Positions 34,186 to 46,765 of a stretch of 64,000 bases of DNA are shown piece by piece; the first letter of the stretch is position 1; the number at the start of each line of letters is the position of its first letter. Under the pieces are notes generated by a model, which searched no databases, had not been told where the DNA came from, and saw only the letters and a list, made by a program, of their open reading frames with translations. The translations under genes and the position numbers were made by a program. The stretch is from positions 36,944,001-37,008,000 of the forward strand of contig JAIVEN010000001.1 of the NCBI GenBank assembly GCA_026686845.1, given 5' to 3'. Source of the DNA: Adenanthera pavonina (Eukaryota; Streptophyta; Magnoliopsida; Fabales; Fabaceae).

Positions 34186-37100
34186 ACTTTGTTTTGCAGG
34201 TCTGTCTCAAAGCTAGAAAGAACAATAAATGGTATATGGATAGTGCCTACTCAAATCACATGATCGGTGATAAGGAGAAGTTCTTCACTCTTAGAGACAA
34301 GAAAGGAGGAAAGGTGACCTTTGGAGGTGATCAATATGGCAGAATAGTTGGCATTGACATTGTGGGTAAGAATCCTGAAACATCCATTGAAGAGGTGCTG
34401 TTTGTGATTGGCCTCAAACACAATCTACTGAGTGTGAGCCAAACATGTAACAAAGGAAACTGGGTACTGTTTGACTCAAAATTCTGCCTAGTCATCAGAA
34501 AAAGTGATCATATAGTAATCCTCAAAGCTTAAAGGGATGGTAACTGTTATACTATTGATCTTGATGAACTTCCCCCCTAGATTCTATTTGCTTGATTAGT
34601 CAGGACAATGATAGTTGGTTGTGACATAGAAGATTAGTTCATGTTAATATGAATCAGCTTTCAAAACTGGTTAAAAACGAGTTAGTCACTAGCCTGCCAA
34701 AAATTGCTTTTGAAAAAGACAAAGAATGTGATGCATGCCTAAGAGGAAAACAAACTAAATCTTCCTTTAAACCTAAAAATGTAGTCACCACAACTAGACC
34801 ACTAGAACTACTGCATATGGATTTAATTGGCCCATCTAGGGTAAAAAGCATTAGTGGGAATCTATATGTGCTTGTAATTATGGATGATTACTCTAGATTC
34901 ACATGGACATTGTTTCTTTCCTCTAAAAGTGATACCTTTGATGCATTTGTAACCTTAGCCAAGAAAGTGCAAAATGAGGAGGGTATTTCCATTGTGTCTA
35001 TCTGGTCAGATCATGGAGGAGAGTTTGAGAACTCATACTTTATGGAGTATTGTAACGAGCATGGAATTGATCACAACTTCTCAACTCCAAGAACTCCTCA
35101 ACAAAATGGAGTTGCAGAAAGGAAGAACAGAACAATTGGAGAGATGGCTAGAGCTAGGTTGAATGAAAAGGAACTTTCTCAAGTATTTTGGGCTGATGCA
35201 GTGAATACAGCAAGCTACATCATAAATAGAGCCTATATCAGACCAATCCTTGGGAAGACTCCTTACCAGCTGTATAAAGGAAGAAAGCTAAATCTCTCAC
35301 ATCTCCATGTGTTCAGCTGTAAGTGCTTCGTCCACAACAATGGAAAGAAGAATCTGGATAAGTTTGATGCCAAATCTGATGAAGGTATACTTCTGGGCTA
35401 TTCTGGTTAAAGCAAAGCATATAGAGTTTTTAATAAAAAGTCCAATTTAGTAGAAGAATTTGTGCATGTAGTATTTATTGAAAATGAAACTGCTTCCAAA
35501 CATGCAACTGATGAGAATGATCTTGTCTCAAACATTAAAAAGTTAGATATCTCTGATGAAGGTGAAATTGAACCTCCAAAAATATCTGAATCTAGTAACA
35601 TAGAGGAAGATATTCAGGAGAGAGATTTTGACAAAGAAAATAATGAAGAAATGTCTCAAGAACTCCTTAGAGCTTGGATATATCAAAGGAATCATCCCGT
35701 TAATCAGGTGATAGGGAGTGTTCAAGAGAGAGTTAGAACCAAAAAATAGTTAAGGGATCAAATGATTAACTGTGCTTTCATCTCACAAATTGAACCTAAA
35801 TGCACTGAGGAAGCCTTAACTGATGAATACTAGATTTTGGCTATGCAAGAAGAGTTAAACCAAATTGAAAGAAATCAAGTTTGAGACTTAGTGCCCAGAC
35901 CCAAAAATCATCCTGTCATTGGCACTAAATGAGTTTTTAGAAATAAACTTGATGAATCAGGATCAATAATTAGAAAAAAAGCTAGACTGGTTGCTAAAGG
36001 ATATAATCAAGAAGAAGGCATTGATTTTGAGGAAACCTTTGCTCCAATAGCTAGATTAGAAACAATTAGAATTCTATTAGCATATGCATGCATGAAAAAT
36101 ATTTTGTTGTATCAAATGGATGTGAAGAGTGCTTTTCTAAATGGATATATCATAGAAGAGGTTTATGTAGATCAATCTCCAGGCTTTGAGGACTCAACAA
36201 AACCAAACCATGTTTATAAACTAAAGAAAGCTCTTTACGATTTAAAACAAGCCCCTAGAGTATGGTATGAAAGATTAAGCAATTTTCTCACTGAAAAAGG
36301 GTTCAACAGAGGAAAAGTATATACAACTTTATTCACTAAGAAAGAAAATAAAGATTTACTTATTGCTCAAATCTATGCTAATGATATTATATTTGGTGCT
36401 ACTAATGAATCTCTTTGCAAGAATTTTTCTAAGCTAATACAGGGAGAATTCGAAATATCCATGATGGGTGAACTCAACTTCTTCCTTGACTTGCAAATCA
36501 GGCAGTGTGATGATGGTATCTTTATCAACCAATCCAAGTATCTGAAGGAATTACTAAAGAAGTTTGGGATGGAAAATGCCAGGCCAATGGGAACACCTAT
36601 GGCTACTACAACCAAAGTGGATATGGATGAAAAAGGGGAAATATTTGACATAACCCAGTACAGAAGAATGATTGGATCCCTACTGTACCTAACTACCAGC
36701 AGACCTGACATCATATTTAGTGTCTGTATATGTGCAAGATTCCAATCATGCCCCAAGGAAACCCATGCAACTGCTGTGAAACGTATCTTCAGATATCTTA
36801 TTGGAACATCATAGATGGGTCTTTGGTATCCAAAGGGCAATGGAGGAGATCTCAAAGGATACACTGATGCTGATTTTGTAGGATCTAAGACTGACAGAAA
36901 AAGCACAAGTGGAACTTGTCGGTTTCTTGGAGGATCCTTGGTTTCATGGTTTAGTAAGAAACAAAACAGTGTGGCCTTATCCACAGTAGAGGCTGAGTAT
37001 GTTACAGTTGGAAGCTGTTGTGCCCAAATCATCTGAATGAAATAGCAGCTTAAAGATCTTGAGGTTGAGATGAAGGAAATACCAATCATGTGTGACAACC

Positions 37101-37324
37101 AAAGTGCCATAAATATCACAAAGAATCCTGTCATGCATTCAAGGCCAAAACATATCAAAGTTAGGCACCACTTCATAAGGGATCATGCTTTGAAAGGAGA
37201 AATCAGACTAGAATACATCCCAACAGAGGACCACGTTATAGATATCTTGACAAAGCCTCTATCAGAAGATAGACATTGCAAAATCAGGAGAGAATTAGAT
37301 ATGATAAATCCCAATGAACTGTAA
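34182..37324 (+). pseudogene. pol: pol of element D (PR-IN-RT-RNase H)
   Basis: Protease at 34182-34532 (WYMDSAYSNHM: the Asp-Ser-Gly triad is Asp-Ser-Ala). Integrase at about 34600-35410, with its zinc finger (HRRLVHVN...CDACLRGKQ) and DDE residues in HMDLIGP, WSDHGGEFEN and GVAERKNRT. RT at 35755-36640 has the catalytic YVDD changed to YAND. RNase H runs to 37324 ([28 protein letters not shown]). Stops: 34530, 35408-35410, 35747, 35831, 35882, 35930, 36812, and two near 37035, most of them Trp or Gln to stop transitions. It sits one frame back from gag at its start. Confidence 0.92.
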
Positions 37325-38327
37325 GTAAATACCATGTGCAATTTTTTTTTTATTTTTATTTTTCAACACTAAATTAATTCTAACTTTAGCATTGGAGTGA
37401 ATTTAATTTAAGTTGCAGGTGCTCCTCATGAGATTCAATGGCAATAAATCTGAAAAATGGAGCACACCAGAATGGAACAATCAAAAAGCGAAGAAAATGG
37501 CAAAAATTCTGAGTTTCGGGATTCATTCTATAAGTTTTTAAAGTTGAAATTCGTATCTTAGGTGTGTGTTAGACGAATTTCCTTGATAAACTGTGTTTCT
37601 AAACAAGTTAGCTTGGTCAACATTCGAATTTGGATGCCCAATAGATGAACTTCAGCTTGTTATACATTGGAACAGTTCTTGGTGATGTCTGGAAATTCAT
37701 TTGTTAGACCTTGAAAGTTTGAATTTTAAAAAGTAAAAATTTCAAGGTTATGTTTATCCAACATGATGATTATACAAATGATTATTTCTTAATATATGAA
37801 TGTTGGAAAACCTTTCCAAAGTAAAGAAATTCGAATTTCTGATTTAAAATTCCTCTGTTGAAACATGCTCTTAATGTTGAATCCTTGAAAGATGAAGTTT
37901 AATATACATAATTCGTCTGTTAGTTGCTGATTTGATTGCTGCTTAATATTTGCTCTTCAAAATTTGAACTTTGTTGAAACAAAGTTTGTCTGTTTATCTT
38001 GTGTTGCTTGAACCAAGCCACTGTTAGACGAACTTTCAAACAAAAATTCATCTGTCAGTAAGCTTTGCTGAACGGTTTAACTTTTAAATGCTCAAAGTTT
38101 GAATTTTAACCCCTCAAAATTCATCTATCAGGCGGTTACTTATGTTAAAACCGACGGTTTTCAACTGAACAGATGCAACCCTACTCTTTTTATCTCTAAG
38201 TCTATTCAAATTTTCTCATCAATGCTCTTAAATTCTGACCGAAAATCTTCATTTCGCATTATTTAAACTTCTTTTTGCATCCTATAAACCCAATCTCTAC
38301 TTCATTCTGAAACATTCATCCATGGAA
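37325..38327 (+). promoter_or_regulatory. pol-ORF3 spacer of element D, LTR-like motif array with TATA-like box
   Basis: One kilobase without coding potential. Motifs of the LTR type recur (ACATTCGAATTTGG, TTAGACGAACTTTC, AATTCGTCTG). Then come GAACGGTTTAAC (about 38070), GGCGGTTACTTA and CCGACGGTTTTC (38130-38163), TTTAAAC (38263), and TATAAACC at 38283-38290, about 40 bp before ORF3. The LTR of the same element has the same order (array, AACGG block, TATA). Proposed role: internal promoter for ORF3 (inference). Confidence 0.55.
38283..38288 (+). promoter_or_regulatory. TATA-like box upstream of ORF3 (element D)
   Basis: TATAAA within GCATCCTATAAACC. The same sequence at the same distance from the ORF3 ATG occurs in B (minus, 8214-8209) and F (minus, 63795-63790), and is degraded in C. 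Conservation across copies in otherwise decayed spacer suggests, but does not prove, use as a core promoter. Confidence 0.45.
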
Positions 38328-40504
38328 ATGGCCAGAGTAAAGAATCCTGAAGCTGAAAAAGGAGAGGCTCGTCCAAAGAGATTGGTCAAATCCCAATATG
38401 CCTCAAAGGAGGGTGAAAAACCAAAGAGAAAAGCCGAATCAAGCAAAACTACTCCCTCCAAACGACAAAAAACCACACGAAAGGCTGAATCAAAGAAAGC
38501 AGAACCCTCTTCTTCGAAGAAAGCAGAGCCTTTGATCCCTATTCCTACTGCTACTACTGCTGTTGCTTCTACTTCTTCCTCCAGTACTGAATCTAGAGAA
38601 TACCAACTCACTACACTGCCATTATGGAGCACTCCTTTGATTCAGGAAGAATATTCGACCAAGTTTGCCAATAAAAAGGTAATCAAGTCTCATTGTGTGA
38701 ACTTGGAAGATTTTTTGGTCTCTAACAGTTTTGATGCTGGAATATGGATGTTGAGATATAAGAATCTGTTAAAGATATTGGAGAGGTATGATGATGAAGT
38801 AGTTAATACATGGTATGCCTCCTTGAAGTACAACAGCAAGAAGAAGAAGTGGGAGGTCAATCTGAGATCAAGAAACATCTGGCTCACAGATGAAACTCTC
38901 AGTGAAGTGCTGGAAATCCCAGGGCAAGATGGCCTCAAGATTGACATCACTGCCTCTGGATATATGGATGAGGCAGATACTGCTGATGAAAAAGGTGGCC
39001 CCTTTCTAAACTATAAGGAGAGCACAATCCTGAACACTTTGATCAGAAGAAAGGAGAATAAGCCAACCATAAACTTGCTGAAACCCACAGACCTCTGTGC
39101 TCAAGTGATGATCCTACACTACATAGTATCCAGGATCATATTCAACAAAGGAGGCAACTTCAACCTGATCACAAGGGCAAAGACACATGTGATGGCAGCA
39201 ATCATGTGTTGAAAACTTATCAGTATGGGACATATCATACTCCAACGCATGATCAAGGCAAGAGATCAGAGGAAGGACTCCACACTCCCTTATGCAGCAA
39301 TCATTTCCAGAATTCTATAATATGCTAGAATTCAGCACCTTGAGAAGGGGAAAGGGAAACCTATTGAGGTTTTTAAGGAAGAGGAACTTCAAAGAATGGG
39401 GATTGAAAGAAATGAAGGAAGATGGATTGGGAAGGGAGCAGGAAAATCTGTGGATCTCTTCTTTGTTGAAGGTGCCTTCCAACAGCAAGAAGGTACCTCT
39501 GAGGCTCCTGCTAGACCTACACCTCAGCCTTGTCTGCCTGTCCCATCTCCATCCAAGCCTACTCACATTCCTTCTACTCCCTCCTCTCGTGCCAAGCCAA
39601 CCAAGATCACTGAGTTGTATGACAGCCTGTCTACACTCATTCTTAGCATCAGGGATGAGCAAAATGCCAAATTTGCTCATCTGTAAGATCAGATTCACCA
39701 GTTGGCAAAGAACATGAAAGTGGTTGCTGATGCCTATGAAGATATTCGAAGTACCATACCTACCACATCAGCTCCACCTCAGCCAGGATTCCCTGAGCCT
39801 ACTCAGTCTCCAACTCCTAAGCCTTCGGTACACTTGAGCTAGCCTCTTCTGAGCATGATGATGTTGTAGATAATACTGAGCCTGCTGGTACAATGAGGAC
39901 ACCAAGTCCTGGTCCTCCCTTGGACTATGGTTTGGAAGAAGAAGGACCTCGGGATTCAAGCTCTCATGATCCCATTGCTGCAGATGCTCAAGAGTCAATC
40001 TTATCCCAGTAAGAATCTGAGCAAGTAGAAAGACTAGTGGCAGCCATTTCTACTTCATCAATGATGGAGGTTGCCAGTAATAAGGAAAGAAGCATTGTGC
40101 CTGTTGTTGATCTGGAAGCTATTGCTTGCAATGATCTCTTGCAAGCTCAGAGAAGAAGGCTCGAAGAAATGTTTCATTTTGATGACCCTGCTCCTTTATC
40201 TCTCACTGCATATGGTCTTTCAGAAGAACAAAGGGCTCAATTGGCTCTTTCTAGGCAAAAGGTGCAAGAGCTGCTTAAGGTCTCTGATGATGAGGATCCA
40301 AGCACTGAGCCTTCTGAGCCTCATCTGCCTTTTGATCCTGTGCCCCTTAAAGCTATTCCAATTTCTCAAATCCCTCCTTCGGCTGATTTTGTTCACCTTC
40401 CTGATGATGCCAAAAAGAGAGAGAAGAGTAAGCAAACTGGCAAGATTGCTGTTGAGCCATCTGGAAAGACTTACAGCAAGAAGACCAAGCCAAAGAAGAA
40501 GTGA
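38328..40504 (+). pseudogene. ORF3 of element D (putative plant transposon protein)
   Basis: The start at MARVKNPEAEK matches the other copies; an ATG two codons earlier (38322) gives MEMARV. The basic N-terminus has NLS-like clusters (KRKAESSKTTPSKRQK). The middle domain holds WYASLKYNSKKKKWEV, GQDGLKIDITASGYMDEAD and HYIVSRIIFNKGG. A CGT-to-TGT/TGA-type break lies near 39212, a Gln to TAA stop at 39684-39686, and frame changes around 39290 and 39840. The last 155 codons (40037-40504) are open and end in KKTKPKKK. No membrane helix or signal peptide is visible. Function unknown. Confidence 0.75.
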
Positions 40505-40823
40505 TTAGAATTTAGGCTTGAGTCCTCGTGTAGTGATGTTTTGAGTCTTAGGTGTTTGTTATGATTGTTTGTGTTTCGTCTTTGATTTATGTGTTTTGAA
40601 GAACTTTGCATAAATTGGCTCCTATAAAGCAACATTTGATAAAATGAAAGAATTCCTTGGTTGCAATGATCTGTTCTTATTATTCTCTGAATCTCTTCAC
40701 ATGATCTACTATATATGATATCTTTTGAAATATAATGCATATGTTGAGGGGGAGCTTGTTAAAGCAAACCCAAGTACTAATCTAGTTTATAAGTTGTTTT
40801 GTCATCATCAAAAAGGGGGAGAA
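40505..40823 (+). other. 3' untranslated region and doubled polypurine tract of element D
   Basis: Purine runs GAGGGGGAG (40746-40754) and AAAAAGGGGGAGAA (40810-40823), the second directly before the LTR. The 56 bp between them are nearly identical to element C. Confidence 0.75.
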
Positions 40824-42479
40824 TGTTGAATCAAGAGTTTTGATGACTCCAAACCAACCTTCAAGAGCTTGGAATAAAGATATCAAAGGTGGCCAAAAAG
40901 TTTCAAGTGAAGAAATTCTGGATAAATCTGTGCAAAGATAGATATAGGATGTTTAATAGTGTTTTATTTGAGTAAAAGACTTTGATTTAGTGAAAAGATA
41001 TTTTAAAACCTTGATTCTATGTTAAATCATGGAATAATTGAAAAACACCCACTAACAGACAAAGTTTGAAAGGTTAATACCAATCTGTCATAATGGAAAT
41101 TCGAACTTTAGCTTTGGAAATTCAAATTTCGCATTGAATCTGAATAAGTCTAAATGGAGGTTTCTCTAACAGACAAATTTTGACTTGAGAAAATTCGAAT
41201 TTTGATATGTGTCTAAAAGAAGCTTTCAGTAACAGACAAACTTTGGGTTTTGAAAATTTAAATTTAAGACAAAATAAAACTTATGAAAACTAAAGAAATT
41301 TGTCTAAAATTATGCCAAGGTTCATCTGAAACCAAGTTTGGATTGAATTTCAAAATTGCTCACTGACAGACGAACTTTGAACATGAAAATTCGAATTTCA
41401 AAAACTAAGCTTGTGAGTCTGTTGCAATGATATGTTGACATACGAATGATAGTATTTATAAATTCGAATTTTGAAGTTAGTCTGAAAAGAGGTCTCTTGA
41501 CAGATGAACTTTGCCCCTTGAAAATTCAAATTTTGAATTAAATGAACTACTGTGCCTTATAGACCAACTACGAATAGGCGAATTTTAAGGTTCCAAAATT
41601 CGAATTTCAAAGGCACTGTAGCAAATTGAAAATACTGTTCACACTTAACAGAAAAACTTTCTACTTGAAAATTCGTATGTCACAATATAGAAACATTTTC
41701 CAAATATCAAAATTTGAATTTCAATTCATGACAGACGAACTTCGGGCATTCAACGTTGAAGCTGTTAACCTTCGGTTTCTGTGAAATTTGTTTGTTGACC
41801 AACCGAAATTCGAATTTCAGTATGTCAGAAGCATTAAATGCAAGTTAACGAATAGTTTTTTAGAGTAACTGTTGGATAACTTCTCCAACGGATAGATTTT
41901 GTCTCTAACGGATACTTGAGACCTAAATCTATAAATATAACATCATTTGAAGTTGTGGGTAACAATTTTAACTTTGTATATACTGAAACTCTGCCAAATC
42001 ATCTACTTAAAGTCTCTTACTCTCTCACTTCAATATTTTGTACTCCAACTTTCATATTTACTCTGTTTAAGAGAGTTTAATCTTTGTAAACAATATTATC
42101 TTCATCTGGAAGATAGATTTTCTTGTGAGGGGATATCACAAGGGATTGGGAAGCACTTTGTAAGAGTGCATAGAGTGAATGAGTGAGCTCTAGAAACAGA
42201 GCATCAACTTGTACAGAGGCATTTGCAAGAAGCCCATGGAATTCTTGCAAAATAGTGGAAAATCTCAAGTGGTGACTTGGGGACTGGATATAGGTCAAGT
42301 GGAGAGACTGAACCCGGATAAATATTTGAGTTTTCTTCTCTTTACTCAACTTTTTCGGTTTATTTACTCATACTCTGTTTTACCTTCTATACTTTGCTTT
42401 CTTCACTTTTTTGACATTTTGCAGAAAATTTTCAAGCTTCCCAAGTCACCCCCCTCTTGGGAAGTCAGCCTAACTAACA
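40824..42479 (+). repeat. 3' LTR of element D
   Basis: TGTTGAATCAAG...AACTAACA, 1656 bp. A single copy of the 198-bp region, a motif array with TTCGAATTT and CAGACGAAC, the AACGG block (41850-41912), and TATA at 41929-41937. It ends in CACCCCCCTCTTGGGAAGTC. It is followed by the duplicated target AGTGT. Confidence 0.95.
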
Positions 42480-42484
42480 AGTGT

Positions 42485-43420
42485 ATGGCCACTTAATCTT
42501 TAAAGTGAGTGGAGACTCTCTCTTGATTCTATATATAATAAACCTAATCTGCATAATTATATAGATAAAGTTTATTATTTGATTAATTTAAATCAATTAT
42601 TTAAATTAAATCAAATCTTATTTAAATAGAATAGTTTAAATTTAAATCTAGCTAATAGAATGATATCTAAACCAACTATCTAATCTAAATCTAGAATCAA
42701 ATCTAAATCAAATTAAGATTATGACATTAGTTGAAATTTAAATCTATCACATAGAATTAAATTTAAAACTGATTTATTTAAATTAATTTGAAAAGAATAA
42801 TATATATATTTTGAAATAATATAATATATATATCAAATATTTATAATATATCAAACATATATATGTACTTCGAATTTTATAATATATATCAAATATATAT
42901 AATTCAATTACCCTAAGTTGAACTTTAAATTCATTGAATCTAGACACATTTTAGATTCAATGAATTTGAACATTCTAGCTTGAGTTGGCCCGGTCTTGTG
43001 TGCGACCCTATAGGCCCATATGATGTTGGCAGTGGGCTAATAACACTATTGGATCCACAAGTCATAAGTGACCTCTAATAAAACATTGTGAGTACCCAAA
43101 TCATATGAGATCGGTGATCCGATGCAACCTATCATATAACCCGATCACATCTCTTTTGTCTCATGATATATAGGTCAAGTATGAGGCATGGAAGCATCAT
43201 TGTCATTTTACTCGACCATCACTTTCTCGATCTCTGAGCAGACTGACAGAATAAATGGAAACTCTTCCATTCGAGCATGGCTATGCATTTCTCAATCTCA
43301 CTCACCAAAGGGCCTAGATGTATCTCTCCATTAATTAGAGGGACAAATTCCATCTTGACCATTCATCTTCCTCCATACATCTAGAGGAAGACCAATTTGA
43401 AAGTTAATGTGAATAGTGCA
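42485..43420 (-). repeat. Continuation of element H right of element D
   Basis: Resumes immediately after the AGTGT duplication. First a very AT-rich part (42510-42900, many TATATA runs), then mixed sequence with no ORF (42960-43400, for example CCATATGATGTTGGCAGTGGG). The outer end of the H LTR cannot be fixed from the sequence alone. Confidence 0.4.
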
Positions 43421-43499
43421 AAAAGAAATAATAAAAAATTAGTCTTTGGGCAAAATTATAAGAGCCAGAACGAATTGATAATTACGTGTTGACCCAACT

Positions 43500-46386
43500 C
43501 AGGGATAAATAGTCATTTTTCATATTACAAGTAAAATGTGAATATCACATTTAAGCCCTAAGGAAAAAAGGTTGATATCATAAAATGCATAAAGATTGAA
43601 AAAAATGGAGCAACACCGTTAAGCATGAAGAAGGGCAAATAGGTCAATTTTTTCAGTTAAATGGAGAAAGGGCGAAAGTACTATTATTTCCTAAGAAATA
43701 AAATATTTTTGCAACTTGATCACTCAAGAAAGAAAAGTCATGCAGAGTGAAGTCAAATAAGCTTTGAGAAAAATTACAACTAATGACTCGAAATTTTTAA
43801 AAATTATGAATTTTCCTTGGGTTAAGGGTGTTTTTGAAAATATGAAAAATTATAGTTAGAATGAAGCTCTTGATGAGTCTAGCCCAATGCAATATAGTAA
43901 AGAATAGATTAAGATCAAAAAAATATTTATTAGATAATTAAGTTTAACATTAATATTTTACTAAATAAAGGTTATTTTAAACTGCATAAAAATATAGTAC
44001 CAATTCAAGGATAATAATTGGACCTTGCTAAAATATATTTTGGGCCAAGATAATGATTTTAGTCCAAAAGCTATTTTTGGATAATTCTGTACCAATATAA
44101 TGACAATTTCAATAAAAATATTTAATTGGTATATGTAAATTTAATCAGTAAAGGGTATATTGATCGATAAAAAAATTAAAGCAATTTTTGGCCAAAAATA
44201 AGGTGAGACATGTCTGAAATACTAACCAAGACACCATGAGGATTTTGTGAGAAGCTTTATGACTAAAGTAACTACAGGTTATAGAAATTAACCATGATTT
44301 GCCCTTTATTTGATATCTTTCCTTAAGAAGCATGGTTAAGACATTTGGCCTTTATTTTCTACCCAAATCATGTCTAGAAATAGATCTTGAGGAGAGGAAA
44401 ACCACAAAGAAGCAAGGAAGAAAAGGGAGAAGACAAAGTGCAACGTTGGTACTAAAACTTCCAAGATAACATTCTATGGCCATTTTCTTGTGTTTCCAAG
44501 TGTTTGGAAGGCTTGTCATGGACCATTTTCTCTCTATTTCCCTTTGAAATTTTTGACCAAGAGAGAGAGTAGAGAGAGAAAGTTGATCCATGAAGAAACT
44601 AATCCATGAAAAGTGAAGCATAGGTCACAAGATACAAGATTATGACATTGGTTTCAAAGTTTGATGTGTTATTATTTTTCTACAATTTATGGAAAATTTT
44701 TTCCTATCTTGGGTTTAATATAGGAAAGGAATTTCAATTTTTTGACCCTAAAAATGGATTTCTTGGCCTGAAATAGGTAGGAATAAGTATGTTGTACAAG
44801 AATTTCCTTACGAATCACAAAGTGAAATTTTGAGTCAAGTCTGCCACTTTGTGAAGGTGATTATGTAATCATTGGCTAATAGCCTTATTGTATGATGCTA
44901 TAGGGCTCTAAGAAGTGTTAGAGGATCAAAGAAAGTGTTTCCAAAGTTTGGTGAACATTGGAAAGCTACAAGGTAGTTATTTTTCCTATTATGCCAAATA
45001 TTGTCATACATTGTTTTTATGATGCTTTGATTATGCCATGTTTTTGTTTGACTGATTTATGTTGAGAATACATTGTTGCCTCGTTGTTTGAAGGGTTTTA
45101 TGAGTAGGATGTCCAATTTTTAAGGTGTTATAATGCCAAATTTTTTATGAAATTCTATGTCATAATATGATTTCATGATTTCCATTGATTATTTTATGAA
45201 ATATTATGATAGTGTGAGTGGATCATGGAATATAACTATTAAGATTCTTTGAATCTCACCCTCCCTAAATGACTGACGTGTTAGGGTCAAGCCATGCCAA
45301 TGGTCTGAGAGGAGCTAAAGGAAAGGGGCAAGGAAGTGATGATTAGCTTGATTGTTCAAGTTATAATGCCATGATATGAGATTACGTACCAATTAATGTA
45401 TGAGGAGTAGATTCTGTAAGTATGCATGTTTATGTTTCCTTAAGCTCTCCTATCATGTAATATGTGAAATTGGAGTAATGAATGTTGATGAATTATGTTT
45501 ATGAAGCTTATTATATGAGATATGGCATGATCATACTCAAGATTGAGCGATAGTAGTTTGAATGGAGTGCTTTGTTTAAAACAAGTCCTTTAGTACATAT
45601 AATTTCTATATCCTGAAAGTAGATAGAATAAGCACTTCAAAGAGCTAAAGATTATCAATTTGGCTTAGTGCACAATTTATAATAAATTTTCAAAGTTAGA
45701 GTTCAAAACAGGGCAAGGCTAGAAAACTAGAAGCCTTAAATCATAGATACTAGGAATTTCAAAAGGCATTATAAAATCATACAAAACTCTAAAAATTCAG
45801 TGCTTTATATTCATGGAAAGATCTATGACTTAAGTTTAAAATGCCACTGGTTTGGAAGTAATTGGAGCTATATATTAAAATATCTGTGAGTTTTCCTAAA
45901 ACTAATCCAATTAAAGTTGAGTTCTAACCTTTAGATATTTAAGTCGATGCTATTCTCTATACAAATTGAATAAATATACAAGAAAAATATGTCTAAAAAG
46001 TAAACATAAAGGCTTTCAAATGACATAAAATATGATTTGACTTAGGTTAGAAAGAGATATGAATTTTTAAATTTAAGACCAAAATCTGAGGAAGATACAA
46101 AGTGACCAAATATATAGTAAACTTTAAAGAATAAACTATACGAATTAGCCTAGTGAATGTCCTAATTCATATTCTTTCCATGTAGATAATCTTTCTAGCT
46201 ACTTTTAGAGACTTGAATCACTCTGAGACAATTTTTCATAGAATTAGTTATGAATTTTCAAATTTCACCAGGAAAAATAAAAAATGCCAAGTGAACAGAA
46301 TCGAAATTTATGAAAATTCTAATTTTCATTTCTAAATGATTCAAGCTCCTAATCAAGTATAATAATGCTAAAAGTAAGTTGTTACA
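43500..46386 (-). repeat. R1 repeat, copy c (inverted)
   Basis: Reverse-complement relative of R1b: the minus strand starts TGTAACAACTTAC at 46386. It contains the same 5' segment (46380-46150), the GAATCTCA block (about 45240) and the segment with CCCTTAACCCAAGG (about 43815). Non-coding. It begins directly against the short array of 165-bp repeats. Confidence 0.65.
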
Positions 46387-46765
46387 TTCAACCGATAACC
46401 CCATAACATTTAGAGCTTAGATGGAAGAATCCGGGGTCGATTTGAAGATATTTTGACCTCATTTTGGTCAAAAGCTTGAAACTTCCAGAAATGCATCCAA
46501 ACTCCTCAAACAAAAAAATCCCATGAAATTTGCAACTTTGAGCAAGCTAGTGAGTTCATACTGCGTTTCCACAACAATTTTAGCCTAGTGGGAAGAACTA
46601 TGTTCAATGAGATTCTGTTTTGGCCTCATTTTGGCCAAAAATATGAAATTTCTTGAAATGCATCCAAAATCTTCAAACAATAAAATCCCTTGAAATTTGC
46701 AATTTTAAGTGAGCTATTGAGTTCTTTTGATAGTGCTAGAAAAATTTGAACCCAGTTGGAAGAAT
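46387..46765. repeat. Tandem repeats of about 165 bp, just over two units
   Basis: Same family and orientation as 26310-26930: TTTTGACCTCATTTTGG (46453), CCAGAAATGCATCCAAA, ATCCCATGAAATTTGCAA, then the second unit beginning near 46565. It lies between R1c (leftward) and the R1 5' fragment (rightward). Confidence 0.7.

Larger units (their letters stand above)
30726..42479 (+). mobile_element. Copia (Sirevirus-like) element D, full length, 11.75 kb
   Basis: Complete structure: 5' LTR (30726-32331), primer site, gag, pol, spacer, ORF3, double polypurine tract, 3' LTR (40824-42479), flanked by AGTGT at 30721-30725 and 42480-42484. This gives exact ends and fixes the family's layout for reading the partial copies. 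It is inserted in the LTR of element H. All ORFs contain stops or frameshifts, the RT catalytic motif is mutated, and the two LTRs have diverged, with a deletion of about 50 bp in the 5' LTR upstream of the TATA box. Confidence 0.95.

Noticed and set aside
34185..34205. TTTTGCAG near the gag-pro junction as a 3' splice site
   Set aside because: No matching donor or branch signal could be supported; a frame offset is a simpler reading.
36373..37176. 267-codon minus-strand ORF opposite pol of D
   Set aside because: Shadow of the RT/RNase H coding strand; the plus strand carries all copia motifs.
44352..44621. Minus-strand ORF with Leu/Phe-rich segments as a membrane protein
   Set aside because: Lies in R1c and is not preserved in R1a or R1b.
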